Notes under the pieces: generated by a model
Seen by the model: only the letters and a program-made list of their open reading frames with translations
The model's database searches: none
What the model was told of the DNA's origin: nothing
NCBI GenBank assembly: GCA_934102255.1
Contig: CAKOSN010000010.1
Span: 1-53,586 of the forward strand
DNA length: 53,586 nucleotides
Source of the DNA: an uncultured Bacilli bacterium
GTDB taxonomy: Bacteria > Bacillota_I > Bacilli_A > RF39 > UBA660
Direction of reading: 5' to 3'
Shown here: one piece after another, positions 15,673 to 24,730 of the stretch
How the letters are laid out: each line of letters starts with the position of its first letter
How positions within the stretch are numbered: position 1 is the stretch's first letter
Program-made: the position numbers and the translations under genes

Positions 15673-18003
15673 ATGCTAGATAAATTACAAAATTATGATA
15701 CAGTTATAACTACTAATAATATTAAAAAAATTATTTTAAAGACTTTAAGTCAAGAGAGAAGATTACTTAATTTAAAGTTTTATACTTTAGAAGAGTTTAA
15801 AAATAATTATTATGGTGTTCCTACTAAAGAAGCTTTATATTTTTTAATGAAACATTATAATTATGGTTATGATATTGCTTTAGAATATTTAAGTAATATT
15901 TTTTATGATACGGATGAGTTAAAAGAGTTAAAGAGTGTTTTAGACAGTAATGATTTAATTACTTATAATCCCTATTTTAAGAAGAGTCTTAAAAGGGTAG
16001 TAACTATTGGTATTACTTTAGATGAGGCTTTAGCCAAAGAGCTAGAATTTTATCATTTAACCAATTTAAGTTTTGATGTTAAGAATGAGTTTCAACACCA
16101 GGTGGTTAGCTATCAGACCAGTAGTGAGGAAGTCGTAAGTACGGCGGTTAAGATAAGAAATTTATTAAAACAAGGTGTTGGTCTTAATGATATTTATCTA
16201 GTTAATGTTGATAATACATACTTTAATGAATTAGATAGAACTTTTAAAAACTTTAATATTCCGCTTAATCTTTATGAAACTAGAAATATTGGTAATACAA
16301 AAACAGTTCAAGAATTTTTAAAAAAATTAGGTGAGACGCAAAATATTAGTGAAGCTTTAGAAGGCATCGAAGATGATGATATTAAGAGAAAAATAGTTAA
16401 TTTATTTAACAGTTATACTTTTGATTACCAAATAGATAATACTTTTTTAGAAATGGTTGCTTGTGATATAAAGAAAATTAATATTAGTTTACCTAAGTAT
16501 GATAAGGCTGTAAATCTAATTAATATTAGTGATATGTTACTTCCTGATAAATACTATTTTGTTTTAAATTTTAACCAAGGGGTTGTGCCAAGGATATATC
16601 ATGATGATAAATTAATTAAGGATAAAATGCATAAGAGTTTGGGCCTTGCTACATCGTTAGACTTACTAAAACAGGAAAAACAAGATGTAAAGATTAGACT
16701 TTTAAGTAATCCTAATGTGTATATAAGTTATAAAGAAAAAGATAACTATAGTACTTATTATCCAAGTCCTTTAATTAGTGATTTAGGTTTAGAAGTAGTA
16801 ACAGAAGAGGTTAATCCTTATAATTATTCTCATCTTTATAATAAAATGAATTTAAGCATCTTTTTAGATAGATATTTAAAATATAATGAAAAGAATGAGT
16901 ATTTAAAAAATTTAATGACAAGTTATCCGGATATTAATTATAATACTTATGATAATCGTTATATAAAAGTTGATTTTGAAGATTTATATAAGTATTTAAA
17001 TGGGAAAAGTAATCTTTCTTATTCGGCAATGAACAATTATTATTTATGTGCTTTTCGTTTTTATATTGCTAATATTTTGAAGTTAGACCCTTTTGTTGAT
17101 ACTTTTGCTGCATTCTTAGGTTCTTTATTTCACGATTGTTTAAGTAAAATGTATAATGAAGGTTTTGATTTAAGAACGGAATATGATAAGTATTTAGAAA
17201 AGAGAGAACTAACAAATAAAGAAAAGTTTTATATAGATAATTTATATACGACTTTAGAGTTTATAATTAAAACGATAAGAGAGCAAGAAAGCAAATCAAT
17301 GTATGATAAGACTTTGACTGAGACAAGATTAAATCTAAGAAAAGAAGGTAAGATTACTATTAATTTCCTAGGATTTGTTGATAAGATTAAGTATTTAGAA
17401 GATAATGACGGTAAGTATTTAGTAGCTATTATTGATTATAAAACGGGATATGTACCAACGACTTTAGACAATATTAATTATGGATTGCATTTACAGTTGC
17501 CGGTGTATATTTATTTAACAAAGAGAGGTCTACATAAGGATATTAAGATTACAGGCTTCTATTTACAAAAAATTTTAAATGGTAAGACAGTAGATTCTGA
17601 TTCTTTGGAAGAAGATAGTAAGAAGGCTTTAAAACTGGATGGATATTCAATTAATAGTGAAGAAGAATTAATTAAGTTTGATAGGACTTACACGAAGAGT
17701 GATGTCATTAAGGGAATGTCCACTACAAGTAAAGGTTTTGCTCATTATGCTAAGTTGTTTAATGATAGTGATATTGAGAAAATTGATAGAATAGTTGATG
17801 AACGTATTAACGAAGTAGTGGGAGCAACCTGTGAAGGTAATTTTCCAATTAATCCCAAACGAGTTAAAGGCGAACTTATTGGGTGTGAATTTTGTAAGTA
17901 TAAAGAAATTTGCTATCGCAAAGAGGAAGATATTGTTGATTTAGAATATAAAACCAGAAAAGATATTTTAGGAGATGATGATAATGCCAAAGTGGACGAG
18001 TGA
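15673..18003 (+). CDS. addB: AddB-like helicase-nuclease subunit, short form
   Basis: AddB partners AddA in the ATP-dependent helicase-nuclease that resects double-strand breaks for recombination. The nuclease half is clear: LSYSAMNNYYLCAFRFYI (first iron-sulfur cysteine about 459), LGSLFHDCL, FVDKI and IDYKTG (catalytic D..DxK, about 586), LHLQLPVYIYL, and the cysteine cluster GCEFCKYKEIC (about 737-747). At 776 residues it is much shorter than the usual 1100-1200 and its N-terminus shows no GxxGxGKT Walker A motif, so the UvrD-like ATP site is missing. AGGAG lies nine bases upstream of the start. It overlaps addA by about 20 bases. Confidence 0.85.
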   Translation: MLDKLQNYDTVITTNNIKKIILKTLSQERRLLNLKFYTLEEFKNNYYGVPTKEALYFLMKHYNYGYDIALEYLSNIFYDTDELKELKSVLDSNDLITYNPYFKKSLKRVVTIGITLDEALAKELEFYHLTNLSFDVKNEFQHQVVSYQTSSEEVVSTAVKIRNLLKQGVGLNDIYLVNVDNTYFNELDRTFKNFNIPLNLYETRNIGNTKTVQEFLKKLGETQNISEALEGIEDDDIKRKIVNLFNSYTFDYQIDNTFLEMVACDIKKINISLPKYDKAVNLINISDMLLPDKYYFVLNFNQGVVPRIYHDDKLIKDKMHKSLGLATSLDLLKQEKQDVKIRLLSNPNVYISYKEKDNYSTYYPSPLISDLGLEVVTEEVNPYNYSHLYNKMNLSIFLDRYLKYNEKNEYLKNLMTSYPDINYNTYDNRYIKVDFEDLYKYLNGKSNLSYSAMNNYYLCAFRFYIANILKLDPFVDTFAAFLGSLFHDCLSKMYNEGFDLRTEYDKYLEKRELTNKEKFYIDNLYTTLEFIIKTIREQESKSMYDKTLTETRLNLRKEGKITINFLGFVDKIKYLEDNDGKYLVAIIDYKTGYVPTTLDNINYGLHLQLPVYIYLTKRGLHKDIKITGFYLQKILNGKTVDSDSLEEDSKKALKLDGYSINSEEELIKFDRTYTKSDVIKGMSTTSKGFAHYAKLFNDSDIEKIDRIVDERINEVVGATCEGNFPINPKRVKGELIGCEFCKYKEICYRKEEDIVDLEYKTRKDILGDDDNAKVDE

Positions 18004-21000
18004 ACAACAAGATGCAATCTATAAAAAAGGAACGAATATAATTGTTTCAGCGGGAGCAGGGTCTGGTAAGACAGCTGTTTTATCAGAACGTGTCTTAGAG
18101 CATGTTAAATCGGGTATTAGTATTGATGATTTATTAGTTTTAACATTTACTAATGCGGCTGCTGCGGAGATGAAGGATAGAATTCGTAGCAAAATAAGAA
18201 AAGTTCCGGAATTAAAGGAAGAATTAGATAAAGTTGATTTAGCTTATATTACGACTTTTGACTCTTTTGCTTTATCCTTAGTTAAAAAGTATAGTTATTT
18301 AATGAATATTTCTAAGAATATCAATATTATTGATGCTAGTATTATGACTTTAAAAAAAGAAGAAGAGTTAAATAATATTTTTGAAGAGTTATATCAAGAA
18401 AGAAATCCTTTATTTTTAAAGTTAATTAGTGATTTTACAGTTAAAGATGATAAAGAAATATTTAATGCTGTTCTTAGTTTATATGCTAAACTAGATAATC
18501 GTTTTGATAAAGATGTTATTTTAAATAGTTATCTTGATGATTATTATAGTGAGGATAATATAAGTAAGCTAGTTAATGATTATGTAGCTTTAATAAAAAT
18601 GCGTTTAGAAGTTTTAAATAATACAGTTGATAATTTATATCATTATACTGATGATACTTTTCAAGGTAAAATGGAAGAGGTTATTAGACCTTTAATAAGT
18701 GCAGCTGATTATTTAGATATTAAAAGATTATGTGTTATTAAGTTGCCAATTTTAAGAGGCGCTGATGAAGTAACCAAAAAAATTAAAGACGAAGTTAAGT
18801 CTATAGTCGATGAAATAGGGGAGCTAACAAAGTATAATTCGCTAGATGAGATTAAAGAAAGCTTGTATTTAACAAAGGATTATGTAGAGATTATCATTGC
18901 TATTATTAAAAAATTAGGTGAGAGTTTAGATAAGTTTAAAAGAGATAATAATGCTTATGATTTTATTGATATTGCGAAAATGGCTATTAATATTTTAAAA
19001 GATAATGAGACCGTTCGTGAGGAGATGAAATATAAGTATAAAGAAATTTTAATTGATGAGTATCAGGATACCAATGATATTCAAGACATCTTTATTTCTT
19101 TAATTGAAAATAACAATGTTTATATGGTTGGAGATATTAAACAGTCCATTTATCGTTTCCGTAATGCTAACCCAATGTTATTTAAGAGTAAGTATGAAGC
19201 TTATCAAAATAATAATGGCGGTTTAAAAATTGATTTAAATAAGAATTTTAGAAGTCGTAGCGAAGTTTTAAATAATATTAATATGATGTTTAATTTATTT
19301 ATGGATAATTTTATTGGGGGCGCTGATTATATTCAGTCGCATCAAATGGTGTTTGGTCTTACTCCTTATAATGATGTTAATAAAGAAAACTATAATATGG
19401 ATGTTTTAAATTATACTTATGATAAAGAATCAAAATTTACTAAAGAAGAAATTGAGATTTTTACAGTAGCTCGTGATATTCAAGAAAAAATAGCCAGTGG
19501 TTATGAAATGATGGATAAGGAAACGATGCAGAGAAGACCAGTTAATTATGGCGATTTTGTTATTTTAATGGATCGTTCAAGTAGCTTTAATTTATATAAG
19601 AAAATATTTGAATATTTAAATATACCTATAACTATTTATCGTGATAAAACAATCAGTGATTCAGTGGATATTTCTATTATTAAAAATATTTATAACTTGT
19701 TAGTTTTAATTAAAAAAAGAGATTTTGGTACGATGTTTTCTTATTCATTTATGGCTGTTGCTCGTAGTTATCTTTTTAATATGAGTGATAAAGATATCTT
19801 AAAAATTATTAGTAATAGGTCGTATGCAGAGACCGAAATTTATGCCATTTTATATGAATTAGCTAAGAAACTTGATAATTTACCAAATAATGAAGTATTT
19901 CGTTTAATTATTGAAAGATTTAAATTTCAAGAAGCATTTATCACTACTGGTGATGTTAAGGAACATTTGGTGACGATTGACTCAATAAGTAAGATTGCAG
20001 ATAATGCCACTAATTTTGGATATAGTCCGTATGAATTTTTTGATTATTTAAATATGGTTTATGAAGAAGGCTTGGATATTAAATTGTCTTTAAATAAAGA
20101 GGCTTCTAACTCAGTTAAGATTATGACTATTCATGCTTCGAAGGGGTTAGAATATCCTGTTTGTTATTTTACAGGTCTATCTAAGAAATTTAATATTGAT
20201 GATTTAAAAAATAAATTCTATTATGATAATACTTTAGGTTTTATAACTCCTTATGTAAAAAATGGTATTCATAGTACAGTTGTTAAACTGATGTTAAAGA
20301 ATAAGTATATTTTAGAAGAGATAAGTGAAAGATTGAGATTATTTTATGTTGCTTTAACTAGAGCTCGTGAGAAGATGATTATTGTTGGGGAGTTTGATAA
20401 GAATGAACTGGCTTATAAAGTCGAAGGAGTAGTAGATAGAGAAACCAGAAGTAGTTATCGTAAGTTTACAGATATGCTAAATTCAGTTTATGATTATCTA
20501 AAACCTTATATGCAAGACATTGATATTGACTCTTTAGGGCTTACTAAAGATTATAATTTATCAGTAAAAAAGGATTTAGCAACTTTAAAATCTGAAAAGG
20601 GCGAGATTATCGCTGTAGATGAGTACATTCCTGATAGTAAAAAAATAGAGAATAGTCATTTTTCTAAAGTTACTAGTACTTTAAGAAGTAAAGAAGAGCA
20701 AAAAAATATTGATTTTGGATTACGAATGCATTATTTATTTGAAATAACTGATTTTAGTAATCCTGATTATAAGGATTTTAATGCTTTTGAAGTTAATTGT
20801 ATAGAAAAATTTATTAATACTGGTATTTTAAATGATAGTAAAGAAATTTATAAAGAATATGAATTTATGTATGATAATGGTTATTCAGAAAATCATGGTA
20901 TTATTGATTTACTAATTATTAAGAAGGATAAGGCAATTATTGTTGATTATAAGTTAAAACATACTACTGATGCTGCTTATTTAGAACAGTTAAAAGGTTA

Positions 21001-21091
21001 TAAAAATTATATTTTAGAAATGACTAATTTACCAGTTTGCTGTTATTTATATTCAATTATGGATAGTAATTTAGTTAATTTAAATATTTAA
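17984..21091 (+). CDS. addA: AddA helicase-nuclease subunit
   Basis: A 1035-residue UvrD-family helicase fused to a RecB-type nuclease, the motor and second nuclease of AddAB. Visible motifs: Walker A SAGAGSGKT (about 22-30), TFTNAAAAEM, Walker B IDEYQDT (about 356), KQSIYRFRNA, NFRSRSEV, MTIHASKGLEYP, VALTRARE, and the C-terminal nuclease LRMHYLFE, IIDLLII and IIVDYKLK (about 984) with YLEQLKGY. All catalytic residues expected appear present. ATG 17984 is chosen because AGGAG (17970-17974) sits nine bases upstream; the ATG at 17975 abuts it. The overlap with addB indicates translational coupling. Confidence 0.95.
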   Translation: MPKWTSEQQDAIYKKGTNIIVSAGAGSGKTAVLSERVLEHVKSGISIDDLLVLTFTNAAAAEMKDRIRSKIRKVPELKEELDKVDLAYITTFDSFALSLVKKYSYLMNISKNINIIDASIMTLKKEEELNNIFEELYQERNPLFLKLISDFTVKDDKEIFNAVLSLYAKLDNRFDKDVILNSYLDDYYSEDNISKLVNDYVALIKMRLEVLNNTVDNLYHYTDDTFQGKMEEVIRPLISAADYLDIKRLCVIKLPILRGADEVTKKIKDEVKSIVDEIGELTKYNSLDEIKESLYLTKDYVEIIIAIIKKLGESLDKFKRDNNAYDFIDIAKMAINILKDNETVREEMKYKYKEILIDEYQDTNDIQDIFISLIENNNVYMVGDIKQSIYRFRNANPMLFKSKYEAYQNNNGGLKIDLNKNFRSRSEVLNNINMMFNLFMDNFIGGADYIQSHQMVFGLTPYNDVNKENYNMDVLNYTYDKESKFTKEEIEIFTVARDIQEKIASGYEMMDKETMQRRPVNYGDFVILMDRSSSFNLYKKIFEYLNIPITIYRDKTISDSVDISIIKNIYNLLVLIKKRDFGTMFSYSFMAVARSYLFNMSDKDILKIISNRSYAETEIYAILYELAKKLDNLPNNEVFRLIIERFKFQEAFITTGDVKEHLVTIDSISKIADNATNFGYSPYEFFDYLNMVYEEGLDIKLSLNKEASNSVKIMTIHASKGLEYPVCYFTGLSKKFNIDDLKNKFYYDNTLGFITPYVKNGIHSTVVKLMLKNKYILEEISERLRLFYVALTRAREKMIIVGEFDKNELAYKVEGVVDRETRSSYRKFTDMLNSVYDYLKPYMQDIDIDSLGLTKDYNLSVKKDLATLKSEKGEIIAVDEYIPDSKKIENSHFSKVTSTLRSKEEQKNIDFGLRMHYLFEITDFSNPDYKDFNAFEVNCIEKFINTGILNDSKEIYKEYEFMYDNGYSENHGIIDLLIIKKDKAIIVDYKLKHTTDAAYLEQLKGYKNYILEMTNLPVCCYLYSIMDSNLVNLNI

Positions 21092-21118
21092 TTAGAGGTG
21101 AAAAGCTTCTAATTTTTT
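21090..21118 (+). terminator. Terminator after addA
   Basis: Stem AATTAGAGG/CTTCTAATT (one wobble), seven-base loop, T run. Confidence 0.7.
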
Positions 21119-21135
21119 AGATTGGGATTAAAAAA

Positions 21136-21163
21136 AGATTGTCGACACGCGTGTCGACAATCT
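21136..21163. repeat. 28-bp perfect GC-rich palindrome, copy 1
   Basis: Each arm is AGATTGTCGACACG read 5' to 3' on its own strand. The core contains two GTCGAC sites around ACGCGT. It is far more GC-rich than its surroundings, and lacks the T run of a terminator. Copies lie at 21267-21292 (complete) and 22455-22471 (right half). Confidence 0.95.
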
Positions 21164-21244
21164 ACTGTATGAAAACTTTGATTTGGAGTTACTATAATTA
21201 TATTTTCTGGTTACTTTGAAAAGTTAATATAATTGTAAAAATAT

Positions 21245-21269
21245 AATGTTAATTTATAAATTAATGAAT
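21245..21269. repeat. 25-bp direct repeat, left copy
   Basis: AATG followed by the 16-base palindrome TTAATTTATAAATTAA and TGAAT. The same 25 bases occur at 22424-22448. Here it runs straight into the second GC-rich palindrome. Confidence 0.9.
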
Positions 21270-21292
21270 TGTCGACACGCGTGTCGACAATT
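21267..21292. repeat. 26-bp perfect GC-rich palindrome, copy 2
   Basis: Arm AATTGTCGACACG; core identical to copy 1. It ends ten bases before the stop codon of the YhcG-like gene. Confidence 0.95.
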
Positions 21293-21301
21293 TGCAAAAA
21301 A

Positions 21302-22363
21302 TTATTTATTATCTTCTTGCTGTAATCTGAAAATGTTTTTTTGTATTTCGATTTCTTGTTTTAATTCTTCCTCAGTAGGTAAGTACAATTTATATTTAGT
21401 TGCAAATAATTGTTCATTTCCTTTTAGAATTGAGTATCTTGCAATATCTTCATCTGTTTCAGAGCAAAGCAAAATTCCAATAGTTGGATTGTCGTCTTTA
21501 GCTTTTTTTAGTTCATCATACATTCTGACATACATGTCCATTTGACCGACGTCTTGGTGGGTTATTTTTTTAGCCTTTAAATCAATTAGGACAAAACATT
21601 TAAGAATATAATTATAGAAAACTAAATCAATAAAGTAGTCTTCTTTTTCCGTATGAATGTGTTGTTGACGAGCAACAAAAGCGTAACCTTTGCCTAATTC
21701 AATTAAAAATTTTTGCAAATTTGTTATAATACTTGATTCTAACTCAGTTTCCGTGAAACTAGGAATATTATCAAGTCCTAAAAATTCAGCAATTACAGGA
21801 TTTTTGATAAATTCTAATTTATTTAACTTATAATTACTATTATTATTTTTCTTCATTTCGTCAATTACTGGTTCTTTAACTTGGGATTTTAACAAGCGAT
21901 AGTAGTATTGACTATCGATGTTACGTTGCAGTGTTCTTGTACTCCAAGTTTCTCTAATAGCTTCATTTAAATACCAATTTGTTGCTGTATTATCTAAAAC
22001 TTGCAGTAAAATACGATAATGGCTCCATGTTAAAATACTTTTTTGATTGTTTTCTATTAATTTGTTAAAATCAGGGAACGTTTTGTAAAATCTTAGATAA
22101 TGGTATAAGTTACTTTTATCAAATCCTTTACCATATTTTTGAGTTAAATCTTTGGATATGTTTTTTACTACTTCTAGTCCATAATCAGCTCTCTTTTCTT
22201 CTTTTATTTCTTCACAAGCTAAACGGTAACCTATGTACCAATTTCTTTCAACAAGCGCTAAATTAATTGATTGGTAGGCAAAATTTTGAGATGAATTAAT
22301 TATATTACAAACATCATCAAGTAAGTTTCCTGTATTTTTATAGTCAATAATATTTTGTTTCAT
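21302..22363 (-). CDS. YhcG/DUF1016 family PD-(D/E)XK nuclease domain protein
   Basis: A 353-residue protein of the YhcG (DUF1016) family. The N-terminal half is the helical DUF1016 N domain (ALVERNWYIGYRLACEE, DYGLEVVKNISKDL, LYHYLRFYKTFP, LTWSHYRILL). The C-terminal half is a PD-(D/E)XK-like nuclease fold: FIDLVFYN (about 242) and LIDLKAK (about 260, giving D..DxK where relatives usually have ExK), then GQMDMYVRMYDE and PTIGILLCSE. Members are spread by horizontal transfer and associated with restriction and mobile loci; the biochemical role is unsettled. The gene is flanked by GC-rich palindromes and a 25-bp direct repeat, suggesting a mobile cassette. AAAGAG precedes the start. Confidence 0.85.
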   Translation of the reverse strand: MKQNIIDYKNTGNLLDDVCNIINSSQNFAYQSINLALVERNWYIGYRLACEEIKEEKRADYGLEVVKNISKDLTQKYGKGFDKSNLYHYLRFYKTFPDFNKLIENNQKSILTWSHYRILLQVLDNTATNWYLNEAIRETWSTRTLQRNIDSQYYYRLLKSQVKEPVIDEMKKNNNSNYKLNKLEFIKNPVIAEFLGLDNIPSFTETELESSIITNLQKFLIELGKGYAFVARQQHIHTEKEDYFIDLVFYNYILKCFVLIDLKAKKITHQDVGQMDMYVRMYDELKKAKDDNPTIGILLCSETDEDIARYSILKGNEQLFATKYKLYLPTEEELKQEIEIQKNIFRLQQEDNK

Positions 22364-22423
22364 AAATTTCTCTTTTCCAAGTTTTTTTATCTAGTATTTT
22401 ACCATAAATATGTTGATAAGACC

Positions 22424-22448
22424 AATGTTAATTTATAAATTAATGAAT
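22424..22448. repeat. 25-bp direct repeat, right copy
   Basis: Identical to 21245-21269. The pair brackets the YhcG-like gene. Confidence 0.9.
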
Positions 22449-22454
22449 AAAGGG

Positions 22455-22471
22455 CACGCGTGTCGACAATC
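22455..22471. repeat. Half copy of the GC-rich palindrome, copy 3
   Basis: CACGCGTGTCGACAATC matches the right half of copy 1; the left arm is replaced by ATAAAGGG. The following 20 bases (CTATTATAAGAAAACTTTGG) resemble the bases right of copy 1 (CTACTGTATGAAAACTTTGA), so copies 1 and 3 share their right flank. Confidence 0.85.
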
Positions 22472-22500
22472 TATTATAAGAAAACTTTGGAACTTTAGAA

Positions 22501-22531
22501 AATAAAAAAGTCCAGAATTAACCGGACTTTT
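22501..22531 (-). terminator. Terminator of pyk
   Basis: On the minus strand, stem AAAAGTCC/GGACTTTT followed by T residues, 15 bases past the pyk stop codon. Confidence 0.8.
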
Positions 22532-22545
22532 CATAAGGTTATAAA

Positions 22546-23949
22546 TTAAATTTCTTCAATTTTTAAGAAGTTAGTATGAGCATCACTAGGAGTTGAACCT
22601 ACAACACAAACTAAATCTTTGTATTTTAGATTTAACATTTCTTTAGCAGCTTTAATACTTTCATCTACTAAGGCATCAGTATCTTTAGAAGCATTACCAA
22701 CAACTTTAGTATAAACTCCCCATTTAAGAGCAAGCATACGAGCCATTTTTTCGTTTTCTACAGTAGCAACGATATAAGCATTTGGTCTTAAGCAAGATAC
22801 ATCTAAAGCAGTTTTACCTTCTTTAGTTGATACAACGATAGCTTTAACAGGTAATTCTAAAGTAGCATCAACAGCACATTTACAAATAGTATTGTGAATG
22901 TCAGTACCTCTTAATTTGTAATCAGCAAGATTGTACTTTGTGATTTGTTCAGCATTAACAGCAATCTTAGCCATGTACTGGATAGTTTCTACTGGATATT
23001 TACCCATAGTAGTTTCATCACTAGTCATAATAGCATCACAACCAGCAAGTACAGCATTAGAAACATCAGTTACTTCAGCGTTTGTTGGACGAATGTTTTC
23101 TTTCATAGATGTCATCATTTGTGTAGCCATAATAACACCTTTACCATTCTTATGACACATATCAATCATTCTTTGTTGATATAATGGTAAGTTTTCTAAA
23201 CCAGTTTCAATACCTAAGTCACCACGAGCAACCATAATATAATCAGATGCATCAACGATTTCTTGTAGGTTATCGATAGCATATTGAGTTTCTACTTTAG
23301 AAATAATAATCATGTCTTCACGACCAAATTCTTTACATAGGTCTCTAACAGATTTAACATCTTCTGCAGTGTTTACAAATGATACAGCAATGTAGTCGCC
23401 GTCATGTTCACAAGCATATTTAATATCTTCTCTATCAGCATCAGAGATAAATGAAACATTAAGTTTAACACCTGGAATACAAACACCACGACGTGATTTA
23501 ATAGTACCGCCATTAATGATTTCGCAAGTAAGACCGTCTTCTTCTTTAGATACAACAACTAATTTATAGAAACCATCATCTAATAGAATAGCTTGTCCTA
23601 CTTCTAAATCTTTAAGGATTCCTTTATAGTTGAAAGAAATTCTTTCAGCATTACCTAAAACATCTTCTTCAACAATACGAATTGTTTTACCCTTAACTAG
23701 TTCGATATAATCACCGTCAAATGTACAAGTTCTTAAATCTGGACCTTTAGTATCAAATAAAATACCAATATTAGCACCTAATTCTTCATTAGCACGTTTG
23801 ATTAATGATAAATCTAATTCTCTTTCTTCAATAGTTGCATGTGAGAAATTGATACGTGCAACATTCATACCAGCCTCTACAATACCTTTGAAATTTTCCC
23901 AAATTTGTGTAGATGGACCAATACTACAAATAATTTTTGTTTTTTTCAT
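22546..23949 (-). CDS. pyk: Pyruvate kinase
   Basis: A 467-residue pyruvate kinase, which transfers phosphate from phosphoenolpyruvate to ADP in glycolysis. It begins KKTKIICSIGPSTQ and shows INFSHAT, ILFDTKGPDLRTC, KVETQYAIDNL, the catalytic MVARGDLGIE, ATQMMTSM and AEVTDVSNAVLAGCDAIM, then the C-terminal allosteric domain. It lacks the extra PEP-utiliser domain of Bacillus and Staphylococcus enzymes. The start at 23949 has AAGGAAG upstream on the minus strand; a longer in-frame start at 23985 overlaps the promoter. It is monocistronic, with promoter and terminator visible. Confidence 0.97.
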   Translation of the reverse strand: MKKTKIICSIGPSTQIWENFKGIVEAGMNVARINFSHATIEERELDLSLIKRANEELGANIGILFDTKGPDLRTCTFDGDYIELVKGKTIRIVEEDVLGNAERISFNYKGILKDLEVGQAILLDDGFYKLVVVSKEEDGLTCEIINGGTIKSRRGVCIPGVKLNVSFISDADREDIKYACEHDGDYIAVSFVNTAEDVKSVRDLCKEFGREDMIIISKVETQYAIDNLQEIVDASDYIMVARGDLGIETGLENLPLYQQRMIDMCHKNGKGVIMATQMMTSMKENIRPTNAEVTDVSNAVLAGCDAIMTSDETTMGKYPVETIQYMAKIAVNAEQITKYNLADYKLRGTDIHNTICKCAVDATLELPVKAIVVSTKEGKTALDVSCLRPNAYIVATVENEKMARMLALKWGVYTKVVGNASKDTDALVDESIKAAKEMLNLKYKDLVCVVGSTPSDAHTNFLKIEEI

Positions 23950-23975
23950 CTTATTTAACTTCCTTTCGCTAGTTA

Positions 23976-24004
23976 ATATTACCATAAATAGGGTATTTTG
24001 TAAA
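23976..24004 (-). promoter_or_regulatory. Promoter of pyk
   Basis: Minus-strand TTTACA (23999-24004) and TAATAT (23976-23981), spacer 17 bases, about 27 bases before the start codon. Confidence 0.65.
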
Positions 24005-24178
24005 TTAGGTTTTTATTAATTTTGCAAGCTTTTTGTAAGCTTTTCTAATTCTGATAATTGAAATCTTAAATTCTTTTTTTGAGTGGTTACAAATTAAAAT
24101 AACTTTCAATAATTTTCTTAAAGTCATTGCAATAATTTAAAGTATATTATATCCTATATATAAGGATAGTGAGGTTAT

Positions 24179-24730
24179 ATGAAATATTTAATAGTTATAG
24201 GAATTATTATCATTATATGTTTTATTTATGCTTTAATAACTTATAATGAATTTATTAAATTAAAAGCAAGAATAAATGAGGCTTTTGCCACAATGGATGT
24301 TTATTTAAAGAAACGCTGGGATTTAATTCCTAATTTAGTAGAAACAGTAAAAGCTTATAGTGATTATGAAAATAAGACGTTAAAAAATATTATCACATTA
24401 AGAAATAGTGTTTATGATAATATGTCTAATAAAGAAAAAATCCAAGTAAATGAACAAATTAATCAGGATATAAATAATATAATGTTACTTATCGAAAAGT
24501 ATCCTGAATTAAAAGCTAGTAATAATTATAATCTTTTAAGTAAAGAACTTGTTACTATTGAGGATGAAATTGCTAAATCAAGGAAGTATTATAATGCAGT
24601 TGTTAGGGAATATAATAATAAGGTTGAAATGATTCCTAGTAACATTATTGCTTGTATTTTAAGAATGAAAACACAGGATATGTTTGCTATTAAAGATGAT
24701 GAAAAAGAAAATATTAAGGTAGAATTATGA
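24179..24730 (+). CDS. lemA: LemA family membrane protein
   Basis: A 183-residue LemA-family protein: one N-terminal membrane helix (YLIVIGIIIIICFIYALIT) followed by the helical LemA domain with YNEFIKLKARINEAFATMDVYLKKRWDLIPNLVETVKAY, the family's best conserved stretch, and NKVEMIPSNIIACILRM near the end. The protein sits in the cell envelope with the domain outside; function in the family is unknown. GTGAGG precedes the start. Its stop overlaps the start of the DUF2207 gene, so it opens a four-gene translationally coupled operon with two DUF2207 proteins and a radical SAM enzyme. LemA and DUF2207 genes are frequent neighbours in bacteria. Confidence 0.92.
   Translation: MKYLIVIGIIIIICFIYALITYNEFIKLKARINEAFATMDVYLKKRWDLIPNLVETVKAYSDYENKTLKNIITLRNSVYDNMSNKEKIQVNEQINQDINNIMLLIEKYPELKASNNYNLLSKELVTIEDEIAKSRKYYNAVVREYNNKVEMIPSNIIACILRMKTQDMFAIKDDEKENIKVEL

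Noticed and set aside
21136..21163. GC-rich palindrome as a transcription terminator
   Set aside because: No T run on either side, and addA has a separate terminator at 21090-21118.
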